Below are positions 1 to 10,332 of a stretch of DNA of 64,000 bases, in pieces. Both the position numbers and the translations under genes were made by a program. A model generated the notes under the pieces. That model was not told the origin of the DNA. It was given only the letters and a program-made list of their open reading frames with translations, and made no database searches. This DNA is from Leishmania donovani (Eukaryota; Euglenozoa; Kinetoplastea; Trypanosomatida; Trypanosomatidae), in assembly GCF_000227135.1 (NCBI RefSeq), contig NC_018258.1, positions 714,318 to 778,317 on the forward strand, given 5' to 3'. Within the stretch, counting starts at the first letter, position 1. Each line of letters begins with the position of its first letter.

Positions 1-2160
1 CGCCAGCACAACACCCTCGAGGGGAATCGAGTGGTCTGCGAACCACACAAGACGGCCTGGATCGAAGCGCAAAATGTCGCCCTCGTTGAAGCCCGGCAGG
101 ACATCGCTGCCCATGACGTAGACGTCTTTTGGGTGAATCGTCACCACGCGGCCCGGCTCTGGAACCGGCGGCGGATGCGCCTGATCCACCAGCCCGCGGT
201 ACCGCCAGTACCCGCTCTCCTCACTCGGCAGCTGCGTCACGCGCTCCTGCATCACCTCCGGACGCTCCGCGAGGGACCAGCACAGACGCTGCGCCAGATC
301 CTTCGAGATGCGGCCGTGGATCATCTGGTCCGCTGTGATCCACATCTCCATCTCGTCCGTGACGCCCTGGCCCACGCTGCGGTCAACAGCAGACAAGCCG
401 CCGGAGCTGTGGTTACCCATCATAGTGCCCGGGCCGCGAGCCGTCATGCCGTCCATGTGGTAGCTCGACAAGGGCCCGCTGAAACTGCTGTTGCGGCTCA
501 GGCCGGCCGTTGGGGTGCCACCCTTGAGCACACCGAGGTAGCCCCAGCGCCACTTCATTTCGTACAGGAACGATAGAATCGGAATGTTGGTGAGAAGGCT
601 CGAGAAGCTGAACGTCTCCATCGGCGGCAGGAATGGCCGCGGTGCCCCCTGTGCGACGGCCGACAGCGTCGGAAGCGTGGCAGGCGAAGCAGAGGAGCCG
701 CCGCCGGCGGCAGCACCGTACATCGGCGGCGGTGCATCCGCTGCAGGCACGGGAACAGCACTGTTGACTCCGCTGTCGTAGGGAGGCAGAGGCGGTGCCG
801 AGGCTGCGGCCGGGCTCTGATAGGCGATCGGGCCCTCCATTCGCAGGCTGGGCTGCCGCTCGATCAGCCCTGCCTGTATCATCTGGTAGTAGTAGGTGCT
901 AGCGGCAATGTACGTCACGCGGCCAAGATTCTGCTCGCCGGCAGATTTTGTGAGGAACACCATGGCCGCTAGCGGGGCGGCCACCGGAGGCGGCAGCGTC
1001 ATGACATCCTCGGACGTGCCGATGCGGGCGAGATAGCTGCCACCTTTCATACCGGTCCCACGCGTCCTCAGAAGCGTTCCACTGCTCGTCATCGGCGACG
1101 TCGCCTTCATGCCACCACTGCTCGCCTGACTACTGGTGAAGGAGTACGGGTCATTGTGATACGTGCCCCCTGCTGTCAGCGAGGGCGACTGCCTGGAACC
1201 TGGGGTGAGCAGGCTGGTTGCCTGGTTCGCCATGGCCGAGGCCTGCGTCGACACCCGCTGTGCGTCTTCCACGTCCTCCTGCATGGAAGCGAAGCCGAAG
1301 CAGCCGACAATGTTGATGATGGAGCCGAACATGTATACGCCGCTCTCTAGCGCCGCCTGTATGTTGTTCATGGCCGTGGACGCACTACTCCCGCAGTAGG
1401 ATGGCGACGGCGGGGAAGCAGAGGACACAGGAGTTGCCGTTCGCGCTGCAGCACCACCAGGAACGGCATTGTGCAGGTTGAGCACCTTGCTAATGTCTGA
1501 CCGGAACGCCACGGCGCATAAGACGGGCAGCACCTTCCGCTGCTTCTTGCCATCGGGCCCCATGGTGGTGTGCGGGTGAGCGAGCGCCCACTCGTAGGCT
1601 TGCCGCATCTCTGCGTCTGTGTCGAAGAGCATCTCCTCCACGTGCTCGATGACGCCGCGGTATAGGGCTTCACGTGAGGGGTACGAGTCATCCTCGTTGT
1701 CATCGTCGTCCCCCTCACTGCTGCTGTGGCCTCGTTCCGGCATTAGCCCGGCAGCCTGCAGATCGGCGTCTACGCCACTCTCCGGGGCCGACTCGGCAGC
1801 AGCAGCGACGGCACGTGCTTCGCGCTCCTGCTGACGACGACGGCGCCGCTGAGCGCGCGTCTCATCTCCGGGTAATCGGTAGGAGCTCGCGTAGTTGGGA
1901 ATACGGCTAAGGTCTCCCGGATTGCCGGGCCGTCGGAAATAGTAGTTCACCGCAGCATCGCAGCGCGCCTTATGGAACTGCACAAACAGCGGACAGTCGG
2001 GGCTTGGGAAGTACTCCTTTGTGAGAGGGATGAGGATGATGTCTTGGCGCTTGCTGCTGCCACCCCCACCTCCGCTGCCACTGCCGGCGGCCGTCGAGTT
2101 TGCTTGACTCACATTGAAGAAGCCTCGCCGGATCGTCTCACGGCTTGGTGCAACGCCCAT
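1..2160 (-). CDS. N-myristoylated trypanosomatid family protein, member 1 (partial, C-terminus off window)
   Basis: The frame is open from an ATG at 2160 down to base 1 (720 codons) without a stop, so the gene continues beyond the window. It begins MGVAPSRE, with Gly2 and Ser6 fitting the N-myristoylation consensus. After a Gly/Ser linker comes a block (LIPLTKEYFPSPDCPLF, then a DAAVNYY segment) that aligns with the starts of the genes at 4842-9929 and 21627-24455. Two further shared blocks follow: FLTKSAGE (Lys405) and a FLYEMKW segment that matches FLREMR in the paralogs. Between the shared blocks are Ser/Ala/Gly-rich spacers and an acidic run near residues 120-135. The last visible residues (IPLEGVVLA) match the stretch just before the conserved KLAREA block of the paralogs. 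No known enzyme domain was recognised. Membrane attachment is inferred from the acylation motif only. Function unknown; confidence in the gene is high. Confidence 0.88.
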   Translation of the reverse strand, partial: MGVAPSRETIRRGFFNVSQANSTAAGSGSGGGGGSSKRQDIILIPLTKEYFPSPDCPLFVQFHKARCDAAVNYYFRRPGNPGDLSRIPNYASSYRLPGDETRAQRRRRRQQEREARAVAAAAESAPESGVDADLQAAGLMPERGHSSSEGDDDDNEDDSYPSREALYRGVIEHVEEMLFDTDAEMRQAYEWALAHPHTTMGPDGKKQRKVLPVLCAVAFRSDISKVLNLHNAVPGGAAARTATPVSSASPPSPSYCGSSASTAMNNIQAALESGVYMFGSIINIVGCFGFASMQEDVEDAQRVSTQASAMANQATSLLTPGSRQSPSLTAGGTYHNDPYSFTSSQASSGGMKATSPMTSSGTLLRTRGTGMKGGSYLARIGTSEDVMTLPPPVAAPLAAMVFLTKSAGEQNLGRVTYIAASTYYYQMIQAGLIERQPSLRMEGPIAYQSPAAASAPPLPPYDSGVNSAVPVPAADAPPPMYGAAAGGGSSASPATLPTLSAVAQGAPRPFLPPMETFSFSSLLTNIPILSFLYEMKWRWGYLGVLKGGTPTAGLSRNSSFSGPLSSYHMDGMTARGPGTMMGNHSSGGLSAVDRSVGQGVTDEMEMWITADQMIHGRISKDLAQRLCWSLAERPEVMQERVTQLPSEESGYWRYRGLVDQAHPPPVPEPGRVVTIHPKDVYVMGSDVLPGFNEGDILRFDPGRLVWFADHSIPLEGVVLA

Positions 2161-4841
2161 GGTCTGCGTATCGCTGAAGGTGAGCGGTATGCCTCTGTGT
2201 GGGGTGCCGCTGCCAGCAAACGTGCTCTGCCCTCTCGTGAAAAAAGAGGAGGGGCAGCAGAACTGCACGCGGAGGTCGCGCCTGATGTCTGACTGCCCGT
2301 CGTCCGATTCCCGTACACCGCTTCGTAGGATTTCTCTCGAGCACGAAACTAGTTCCGCCAGACGCCCTCGATTCTGCTCGTCTATTCTTCGTCGGTTGGC
2401 GTTGATTTTTAATCGATTTCCGAGTTTTCTTCTTTCTTGTTCTTCAATCCATGTTCGTGCACGAAGCGCCTGCTCCTGCGCAGCCCCGACAGCAGTTGGT
2501 GGGTGTGTATGCGAGCGAGTCGGCATGGATGTGCGCACGGCCATCATGGATGGGCAAGGGGGCACCGTCATGCCCCGGCAGGGCAGTAGAGTGCGGAGAG
2601 CGGACGCACCACAAGGGCGAAGGCGAAGAGAGAGGTAGACGAGAGAAGGCAGATGAGTTGAAGAAGCGCTGCGAATGGAGGAAAAGGGGGGAAAGATACA
2701 CGAGGGCCGTGTCGCTTTTTGTTTCGAAGACCCAGCACTGGCGCTGAAGGGTCAGCGAAAGTTTCAGCAGGAGCACACTCCGTCCCGTCACTTTCTCTCC
2801 GGGCACGCATTGCATGAAAGGGCGCCGCAGTCCTTTGCCAGCTGATCCCCCTCCCCAGCGGCGTCGTCAGACAGAGCAGCAGAAGCAGCGGAGAGGGGAG
2901 AGCTCCAGACAGTAGGCGCGCACGCGTCAGAGGTGAAGGGCTAAGGAGGTCGAGAGAGCGAGAAACTCGCACGAGTATCAGTGCGGCGCTGAGTCACTCT
3001 AAGCAAGTGTTAGCCCCCCCCCCCCCAAAGGGGGGTTCGCAGTTTTCTTTGCAGCGCCGTCCTGCTGAAGCGCAGCACGCACCCAAAGAAAAAAGGAGAC
3101 CGAGAAGAACCAAGCAGCCTTTTAGATGCATGCATCACGTCAATGGCAGACGGTACGTCCTAGACGACGAGGATTCAGCCATGGTGCCGTGGAGGTAGTC
3201 GAGCTGTGGTTGCATGCAAATACGTCTTTAGTGTTTGCTGCAGAATTGCCCCATAAAAAAAAAGATTTGTGGCGTGTCTTTTGGGTGTTTGTCACGGTGG
3301 CAAGTCCGAAGGGCCCCTATCTGGTTTTTTGATCAGCGTGCCCACTTCTCTGCCGCAGCGCATCAGCCATACACTACTCCACTCGGCCTGCCACAGGGCT
3401 CCATCGCCTCGTGCGAAGCAGCCGTCGACACAGGCGCATTACAGCAGCGCGCCGACTCAGTCATCTGAGAGCAGGGCCCCTGCCTCACACTCTGCCCGCC
3501 CCTGCTTCACAGGGCACCTCACAGCCGCGCACATCGTGTCGGTCGCCACCTGGTTCATCCCCCTCCCGGTGACTCAGGCTCCCCGCACCGGGAGGCAGTG
3601 CGAGGGCCGGGCGGGATACATTCGAGTCACGCCGACACCCTCCCCATCACACGGGTGGTACACGCGTGCCCACTGTCGGGGGATCTCTCACACGCAACGC
3701 CATCCGCGGCCTCACCGCCGGCATCAGCAGCGATACATTGCTACGAGCTCCCTACGTAGGTAGGTGCCTGACCCTGCTACGGCCAGAAGCGGTGCGGCAT
3801 CGGCAGGGGATAGGGGGGCGGCTCGGCTTCCCCACACAAACACACAGAGTGGGGGTGCACTGGACCCTGAGATGCCACGCACTGAGAGGGGTGCGTCCCC
3901 CTCCGGCCTCAGGGCAATAGGGAAAAAAGTAGCACAGAAAAACAACAGAGAAGAAAATAAAAACGCAGAGAGAGGAAGGTAAGCAGACAGAGAGAGACGT
4001 AAAGGCCGTAAGAGGAGGAGAGAGAGAGGTGCAGAGGGCAACGGTAACGGTGACGACAGCATCGACGACGACGACGGCGAAGCGCGACTCGAAAAAAAAA
4101 GAAAGGAAGAGGCCGATAAAGAGAAGAGGTGCGGAGGCCTTCGCAAAAAGAGTAAGGAGAGCAGAGCAGAGCGGCTGCAAGAGAGGCAGTACGTCATACT
4201 GAGCGCGCAAGCACAACAACAGCATGTAGCGCTAAAGGGAGCCGCCGTTGCACAGACACCACCACGAAAAGACACGTGGCAGTGAAAGCACCCACAAACG
4301 AACGTCTTCATAAGTGAAGGGGAGAGAAATGGATTGCCCCCTCTCCCCTCGCCCTCTGGCTCCCTCCATGACCTTCACACGCAGCAGCACCTCTCTACGA
4401 GCGAAAAAGAAGCACAGCTCCTCCACGAGACTTGGACAAGACAACCGCAGTGACAGCTGGAGAGGGCAGAGAGGGAGGGAGGGATGCGTCTCCCTTCCTC
4501 CATTCACTACACGGTCAAGGACTGCAGCGACGACGAGAAGAGAAAGCAGAGGCGGACGGAGGGACGGAGAGATGGAGAGAGAGCATACGAAAATAAAACG
4601 GACAGACGAATACGCGCCCCTCCCCTTTCAGCCCGCCACCCCGCACACAAAACAGAAAGAGCCGCGTCAGACGCGCCGCAGTCACCTCTCCCGCTCAATG
4701 GCTCTGCGAACGACTTCGCCGGCTCACTCGCTAGCACAGAAACGCCATCATGATGAATTCGTGGAGGAGACGACGCCATGTGGCGAAAGCAAAGCGGGAG
4801 GAAAAGGGAAGAAGGCAACGCGCACATCACAGACGCCCCGC
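2161..4841. other. Intergenic region with a SIDER-like element
   Basis: This 2.7 kb separates the member 1 start from the member 2 stop, so it holds the 3' UTR of member 2 and the 5' UTR of member 1. It contains the repeat at 3331-3913 and a C13-AAA-G6 run at 3014-3035 that could fold back on itself. From about 3960 to 4800 the plus strand is strongly purine-rich (pyrimidine-rich in the transcript). Reading frames on both strands are short and low in complexity; I see no gene. Confidence 0.7.
3331..3913 (-). mobile_element. SIDER-like degenerate retroposon, copy A
   Basis: This 583-bp block recurs at 19098-19680 with the same length and about four mismatches by eye, and again in diverged form near 56500-57022. 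Read on the minus strand it ends next to a short A run (GATCAAAAAACC), as expected for a retroposon tail. That places it in the sense orientation about 930 nt downstream of the 4842-9929 stop codon. Size, sense orientation, 3' UTR position and lack of a long reading frame fit Leishmania SIDER elements. In Leishmania, SIDER2 copies are known to lower mRNA stability or translation. Assignment to SIDER rests on these features and not on a database match. No clear target-site duplication was found. Confidence 0.7.
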
Positions 4842-7800
4842 TCAGTCTTCGTATCCCATGTCTAGAGATGCCGTGCGCCAGTCCCACCGGTACGTTCCCG
4901 TACGCTTGTCCGTCATCCGCGCTGCGCTCGCCGTGTCACCGCTTCGCGTGCTGCTCGCCGTCGCCCCAGGCGCATGGTGGCGGGGCTGGTGCTCGTAGTG
5001 TTGGCGAGGGGATGAGGCGTGATGGTGGTGATCGCCCTCCGTAGCGATGATGTGCTCATGAGGAGAGCCACACCCGGCGCCGGATAGCCTGTGGAACGCA
5101 TTCGACGAGTGCTCCAAACTCGCACAGCTGTGCGACGTCTGCGTTCCGTTCAGGCTGGCAGCCCCGGCCCCCACACCGCCACCGCTCGCCACGGAGGTGC
5201 TGCAGTTCATGTGATGCACCGTGTCGTGGTGGTGGTGGTGATGGTGCGTACTTGCAGAGTCCAGGGTGGCATCGCTGAAGTAGCTGGCGGCGTGGGAGTG
5301 CGTGCGACTATGGTGATGGCGTACCCGCACCGTCACATTCACCGATCCGCCTACAGAACCACAACCCTGGCCGCACGGCACCCCGGCATCCTCCATTATT
5401 GTGGTGCTGGTCTGGTAGGGGCTGCTCGCGTGTCTGGTGTGGTGCCAGTGATGCCCGTTCGACATCACAATGCTGCTGTCGTTCGTGACGGGCGAGTTGA
5501 GTTCATCCAGTTGAAAGTGCAGGTGCGAGCCGGTGCCGCTCACAGACTTGTTGTGGTGGTACTCGAAGTCGTGCGACATCGACTCGCCGATGTCGGAGCC
5601 CTGGAGCAGCAGCGGTGGCGGCATTGAGGTTGTGTGGTGGTGGCTGGGGCAGTGTGCGTTGGGGGACGCGAGAGACATCGTGGTGGGCGAATCACTGCAC
5701 AGCGCTCCGGGGCGCAGAAGCGTCGCTGCCCGCCTTGGAGAGCTGAGGGCCGCCTTGTCTGCCACGGCCTCCTTCGACAGGGCCACGCCCGCCTCAAAGC
5801 TCACGTGATGCCGCAGGGAAGGCGCCGCTCCCTGTCGGCTGCCGGGCGCCACCGTTGGGACGGCCTCGCAGCTGTTGCCCTCTTCCTTCGAGGGCAGCGA
5901 GTAGGATCCAACGGGGGAGAACAAGCCTTCCCCACGAATCTCCTTCGTCGTTCCCGTGTGCCGCGGCGGCTGGCCCGGTGGGAGCAGCGTCTGCAGTTGC
6001 TGTGGCTGCGCTGCGTACACATATGGTGAATCGCCGTAGCCGCCGTCGCCCATGTGTTTGCCGGCATCAGCAGCGACTGCTACTCCGCTGCGCATGTCTG
6101 TGTTGTAGTACGCAGCGGCATGGCTGTTGGTGCTGACGAAGCCGCCGCCGTAGACGGCGTGCGGCTGATACCCATCGGAGCTGTAGTAGTAGCCCACACA
6201 GCTCGGTATGGCGTTGGAGCTGCTGTGCGGATCTGCGAAAGGCAGAGGCGGTGGCGGTACTTGGTAGCCGTAGCCGTGCTGCTCGTAGGGGTCTCGCAGC
6301 AGTTGCTGCAGCGTCTTGGCTTCGTACGACGGCGGGGCCGGGTAGTAGATGCCCCCTGGCGGGTGGGGCGGTGCACAAGCTGTCGCGCTGGCGCCACCAA
6401 ACGAGCTGGCGGTGGAGGGGTTCGGGTACTTGCCACCCGGAGCGGCTTTGTTGCTCTTTCTGTTCGAGTCATACTCGCCAGCCGGCACCGGGGGCTGCAG
6501 GGGTCGCGGCGGTGATGACTTCTTTTTCTGCCTCTCTGCCGTTGGGATGGTCGCATGCTTCGCGGTGGGAGTTGTTCTCGCGAAGGTTTCGGCGGCTCTC
6601 GCGGCGCCACTGCGGGAAGCGGTGTTGCCTGCCTTCAGCTCGTTTGCCTTCTCCGCGGTCGCTGAAGCGCCAGGAGCACGAGCGGTGGACTTGGTCGTCT
6701 TTGTTTTTGTGGCGGCAGACACGATGGGAGTTAACGATGCTGAAGGCTTGCTCTGCTTGTCTTCTATTACAGCATCAGTGTGAGTCACAGTCTCCGATGA
6801 CCCCTTCGTTGCCGCCCCTGCCCTCTTCGAGTTCTTCTCCGCTGGAGTCGTCTTTGCTCCCTTCGTAGAGTTGAGCTGAGTAACAACAGCAGCGGTGTCA
6901 GTGGTGACAGCCGCATTGGCGGCGCTGACCGCTGCAGGGGGCGCCGCCTTATCCGCAGTCTTCGGCACGGTCACAGTAGGGGTGAAGGCAGAGCCTGGCG
7001 CTGCGGCGACGTCCGCCATCCTCTGCGTCTTCTTTTTGGCCTTCGTGGTCGCTGCGGCTGAGGCGTATGCGGTGGTGGCGGCGGTGGAAGTGGCGGCATC
7101 GGGCGCAAGAGGGGCCGGCACGGCTACAGTGCCGCCGGGCCTTTCCTCCTTCAGCACTACCGCATCCTGCCTGTCTGGTGATGTGACCACTGAGGCCCTC
7201 GCTGGCGTCGCCTCGTTCTCCTTCGGCTCCACAGCACCCTTCTGCGCGGGCTCTGTCGCGGTTGGCGAAACTGACGTGGGCGAAGCGGTGGTTTGCGAGG
7301 GGGAGGCGACTTTCAGAAAGACGTGCGACGCCGTGCCGTGCACGATCACCGCCTTCGACTGCAACTTCTTCTTGGGGTGCTTCTTGCGGATCGGCTTCAG
7401 GAACTGCGGCGTCACGGCGATGATGCGGCACATGCGCTCAATCAAGCTGACCCGCCACAGGCACGATGTCCCATCACCGATGACCCCGTCAGCCTCCGGT
7501 GGCACGACCGGGAGCTCCACGCCCTTGTTCGCAATCACCGTTCTGGACACCCCCTCAGCCGGATCGGATGCGTGCAGCACGCAGCCCACGTACTTCGTCG
7601 CGCCCCCATCGCCGCTGGGGCTCTCCGCCTGCCGCACCCAGTGAGGGTCCTCTGGCCCCGCCTCGCGAGCGAGCTTGCTGGAGTCGCGCAGCTCACCTAG
7701 AAGCAGTTCCTCCAGCGGGATGCGACACACACGCAGCACGCGTGCCTCTACCGGCATCCCGGCCTCTAACCGCATTAAGCTGAGCACCGTGTTGCAGCGC

Positions 7801-9929
7801 AGCAGCTCCTCCTTCTGCCCATTCACTGTCACCGTGCTCATGTAGCTCCCCAAGGATGAAGAGGGAAAAGCCTCCGCTGACACATCGTCGCTGGCGCTAG
7901 CGCTCTCCTTGCCGCCAGCGACCATCTCGCAGTCCTTCTCGTCCAGGTTGCACCCCCACACCACAGGAGCTTTTTCGGTCTTGTACCAGTGCAGCAACGC
8001 CGCCGTGGCGGTGCGCCGATTCACGATGCTCGGCCCCACCGACCAGAACAGATGATGGTTCGTGTGCCTAGACCGCCACACCGAGAGCAGCCCGGCGCTT
8101 GAGGGAGAAGCAGCAGCGGTGGTGGCGGATGCTTCATCACCTGTCTCGCCCCCGCTGCTGCTGGGTGGCCAAGGTTGTACGATCATGTCCTCGTCCGGCA
8201 GGCGGATGAACGAGAAAGACTGCGGGAATGTCGGGCTCGCGGCCATCATGGCCGCGTCGGTGGGGGAGGTGAAGAAAAAAGCGCTGCCGCCCACCGCATC
8301 AGTTGCAGGTGCCTCTCCTTTCATGGTGGTGTCCTTCGCATCATCGCCCGTGGAGGCCGCCGCGATCGCCGAATCGTCCGGCGCAGACGAAAGCCGGGAG
8401 ACCTCTAGCGGGTTGATGTTGTGCAGCAGGCAGGCCACAATGAACTCAGACAATGCACGCACGTACGGCGCCATCACGTGAAAGTTTAGCATTGATTCTG
8501 TATCCGTGCTGGAGCCCTCGTCACCGAATTCAGAAAGCGACGCCGACGCGCGCGTCGCCCCCTGCAGCCACATTTGCACGCTGCCAAGCGGAGGCATGCC
8601 GAGGAAACAGTTCGCCCCAGCTCCGTGGTCGAGGGGAGTGGTGAGATGATTGTTCTCGGTCTGCCGATCCTGTCCGCCGTCGGCACCGCCGACCTTTTCG
8701 CGACACCCCGGCTTCAGTAAGTCCTGGTGCTCAAGGTAGTGCTTGAAGTAGAAGAGAAAGAACGAGCGCGCGCACGTGCGCATCTCACGCAGGAAGCACA
8801 GTAGCGGCACGTTAGTCCGGCGGCTACGCATCACAAGTGACGGCAACGGCGGTGGAGCCCAAAACCGAGCCTTTTCGTCCACCTTAAGGGTGCCACCCCT
8901 GTTCCCGTTTCTCTCGGCGGCTGCGGACTTCGCCGTGCAATTATGCCCAGCTACGCGGCTCGCCTCCACAAGCATGTAATGTGGCTGGGAGAAGGGCTTG
9001 TAGTAGAAGAAGACGTCGCCGAGATCCTTGTCGGCAGTGCCGCCGCCTTTCGTCACCGCTGGCGCCAGCTCCCTCGCTGTGAGGTCGCACGGCACACAGT
9101 GCAAACACGCACGCTGCCACTGCTCCGCGTACGTGTAGACCGCCGTGAGAAGGACGTGCGTGCGGTGGTGGTCGCCGGCAGACTTGGTCAGAAACATCTG
9201 CATCTCGCAGTCCGGCAGCTTTCGCGGGCACGAAGCACCCAGCCCGTGCACGTCGCCGATGAACCCTGTCGCCTTCACGTAGCAGCCCAGCACCTCGGTG
9301 CAGTCTTCAGGGAAGCTATGGGCGCCGACAGCAGCGGTCCCGTTAATGGAGGCTGCCGCCGAGCTCCCCTCGAAGCCAGCATCACCCGTAGCAGTAGAAG
9401 TGGTGGGGCTTGCTGCCGAAGCCGGTCGGTGGTAGAGGAAAGCCACAGCGCACGGCAGCGGCCGCACCGACGTTGCATCTGCACGGTAGGCCCGCAACAT
9501 CTCCTCATCCGTCTCGTAGACCATTCTCTCTCCGCCGTTGGTGATGTAAGCATCATACATGGCCTCCCGCGTCAAGTTCACAGATGGAAACACGTCAGCG
9601 GGAGGGCAGTAGACGGGAGCATTGCCGATCACCTCGGCCAGGTAGGTGGGCGAGGCAACGTTGCCGACGCTCTCGTGTGCCGCGTGCACCGTCGGAGACA
9701 CCGGCGAGGTTGGCGTCGATTGCACCTTGTTGATGCCGTCGTTGGCGTAGTAGTAGTACCGCACCGCCGGATCACATCGTGCGTCGTAGAGCTGCACGAA
9801 CAAGGAGCAGTCTGGACTCGGAAAGAACTTCTTCAGGAGCGGAATGAGAACAATCTGCTGGCGCTGGCCGTAGAAGGGTGGCTGAGAGAGCCAGTGTTCA
9901 ACGGTTTCGCGACTCGGCACTGCACCCAT
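4842..9929 (-). CDS. N-myristoylated trypanosomatid family protein, member 2 (1695 aa)
   Basis: The ATG at 9929 gives MGAVPSRE, a myristoylation-type start (Gly2, Ser6, no Cys3). The conserved N-terminal block (LIPLLKKFFPSPDCSLF, then DPAVRYYYY) occupies about residues 28-60. The family motif FLTKSAGDHH has its Lys at 249, and CFLREMRT lies near 377-384. A KLAREAGPEDPHWV block lies near residue 750. Roughly the first 800 residues resemble the paralogs. The remainder is unique and low in complexity: an Ala/Thr/Lys-rich stretch (about 850-1120), Pro/Tyr/Gly-rich segments (about 1150-1300) and a His/Ser-rich tail with a poly-His run near 1560. The tail looks disordered. Member 2 lies between member 1 and a long intergenic region, with a SIDER-like repeat downstream. 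No catalytic motif was recognised. A membrane-associated scaffold or regulator is possible but is inference. Confidence 0.92.
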   Translation of the reverse strand: MGAVPSRETVEHWLSQPPFYGQRQQIVLIPLLKKFFPSPDCSLFVQLYDARCDPAVRYYYYANDGINKVQSTPTSPVSPTVHAAHESVGNVASPTYLAEVIGNAPVYCPPADVFPSVNLTREAMYDAYITNGGERMVYETDEEMLRAYRADATSVRPLPCAVAFLYHRPASAASPTTSTATGDAGFEGSSAAASINGTAAVGAHSFPEDCTEVLGCYVKATGFIGDVHGLGASCPRKLPDCEMQMFLTKSAGDHHRTHVLLTAVYTYAEQWQRACLHCVPCDLTARELAPAVTKGGGTADKDLGDVFFYYKPFSQPHYMLVEASRVAGHNCTAKSAAAERNGNRGGTLKVDEKARFWAPPPLPSLVMRSRRTNVPLLCFLREMRTCARSFFLFYFKHYLEHQDLLKPGCREKVGGADGGQDRQTENNHLTTPLDHGAGANCFLGMPPLGSVQMWLQGATRASASLSEFGDEGSSTDTESMLNFHVMAPYVRALSEFIVACLLHNINPLEVSRLSSAPDDSAIAAASTGDDAKDTTMKGEAPATDAVGGSAFFFTSPTDAAMMAASPTFPQSFSFIRLPDEDMIVQPWPPSSSGGETGDEASATTAAASPSSAGLLSVWRSRHTNHHLFWSVGPSIVNRRTATAALLHWYKTEKAPVVWGCNLDEKDCEMVAGGKESASASDDVSAEAFPSSSLGSYMSTVTVNGQKEELLRCNTVLSLMRLEAGMPVEARVLRVCRIPLEELLLGELRDSSKLAREAGPEDPHWVRQAESPSGDGGATKYVGCVLHASDPAEGVSRTVIANKGVELPVVPPEADGVIGDGTSCLWRVSLIERMCRIIAVTPQFLKPIRKKHPKKKLQSKAVIVHGTASHVFLKVASPSQTTASPTSVSPTATEPAQKGAVEPKENEATPARASVVTSPDRQDAVVLKEERPGGTVAVPAPLAPDAATSTAATTAYASAAATTKAKKKTQRMADVAAAPGSAFTPTVTVPKTADKAAPPAAVSAANAAVTTDTAAVVTQLNSTKGAKTTPAEKNSKRAGAATKGSSETVTHTDAVIEDKQSKPSASLTPIVSAATKTKTTKSTARAPGASATAEKANELKAGNTASRSGAARAAETFARTTPTAKHATIPTAERQKKKSSPPRPLQPPVPAGEYDSNRKSNKAAPGGKYPNPSTASSFGGASATACAPPHPPGGIYYPAPPSYEAKTLQQLLRDPYEQHGYGYQVPPPPLPFADPHSSSNAIPSCVGYYYSSDGYQPHAVYGGGFVSTNSHAAAYYNTDMRSGVAVAADAGKHMGDGGYGDSPYVYAAQPQQLQTLLPPGQPPRHTGTTKEIRGEGLFSPVGSYSLPSKEEGNSCEAVPTVAPGSRQGAAPSLRHHVSFEAGVALSKEAVADKAALSSPRRAATLLRPGALCSDSPTTMSLASPNAHCPSHHHTTSMPPPLLLQGSDIGESMSHDFEYHHNKSVSGTGSHLHFQLDELNSPVTNDSSIVMSNGHHWHHTRHASSPYQTSTTIMEDAGVPCGQGCGSVGGSVNVTVRVRHHHSRTHSHAASYFSDATLDSASTHHHHHHHDTVHHMNCSTSVASGGGVGAGAASLNGTQTSHSCASLEHSSNAFHRLSGAGCGSPHEHIIATEGDHHHHASSPRQHYEHQPRHHAPGATASSTRSGDTASAARMTDKRTGTYRWDWRTASLDMGYED

Positions 9930-10290
9930 CCCTGCGTTCCTTTGCTGGGCTGCTCGTGCCGATGATGGTGTTGCTGCTCCAGACGTACCGCTCGCTCGCC
10001 CGCCCGCCCTCTCTCTCTTCGCTGCCGAGACACGATCAAAGGAGGCGCTTTTCGCGGTTAAACTCCAACGCGCGTGGTGTACCGCGCGACGCGCCCGACC
10101 CGCTCAGGCAGAAACGAAAGTGTACCTCCGCCTGCCCAAGAGAGCGAGAAGGCCGCAGTGAGTGCAGGTAAAAAGATGTGGGCAACGAGCGCACGCCCTC
10201 ACAGAAAGAAGAGCAGCGAAGAAAAAGCAGAGCAAGATGACGTCCGTGCGTGCAGGCACGATGTGTGCAAATGGCCAGCTCACTCTAAGC

Positions 10291-10332
10291 CTCAGCAAAC
10301 AAGCAAGCAAGCAAAAAAAAAAAGATAACAGA
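10291..10332 (-). promoter_or_regulatory. Candidate trans-splice acceptor for the 4842-9929 gene
   Basis: On the minus strand a pyrimidine/T-rich tract of about 35 nt is followed by the first AG at about 10291. That would give a 5' UTR of about 360 nt. This is the usual form of a spliced-leader acceptor, but weaker tracts lie nearby and the choice is tentative. Confidence 0.35.

Noticed and set aside
8943..9965. Long plus-strand frame of 340 codons
   Set aside because: Antisense shadow of family member 2, starting mid-gene and rich in Arg/His/Val.
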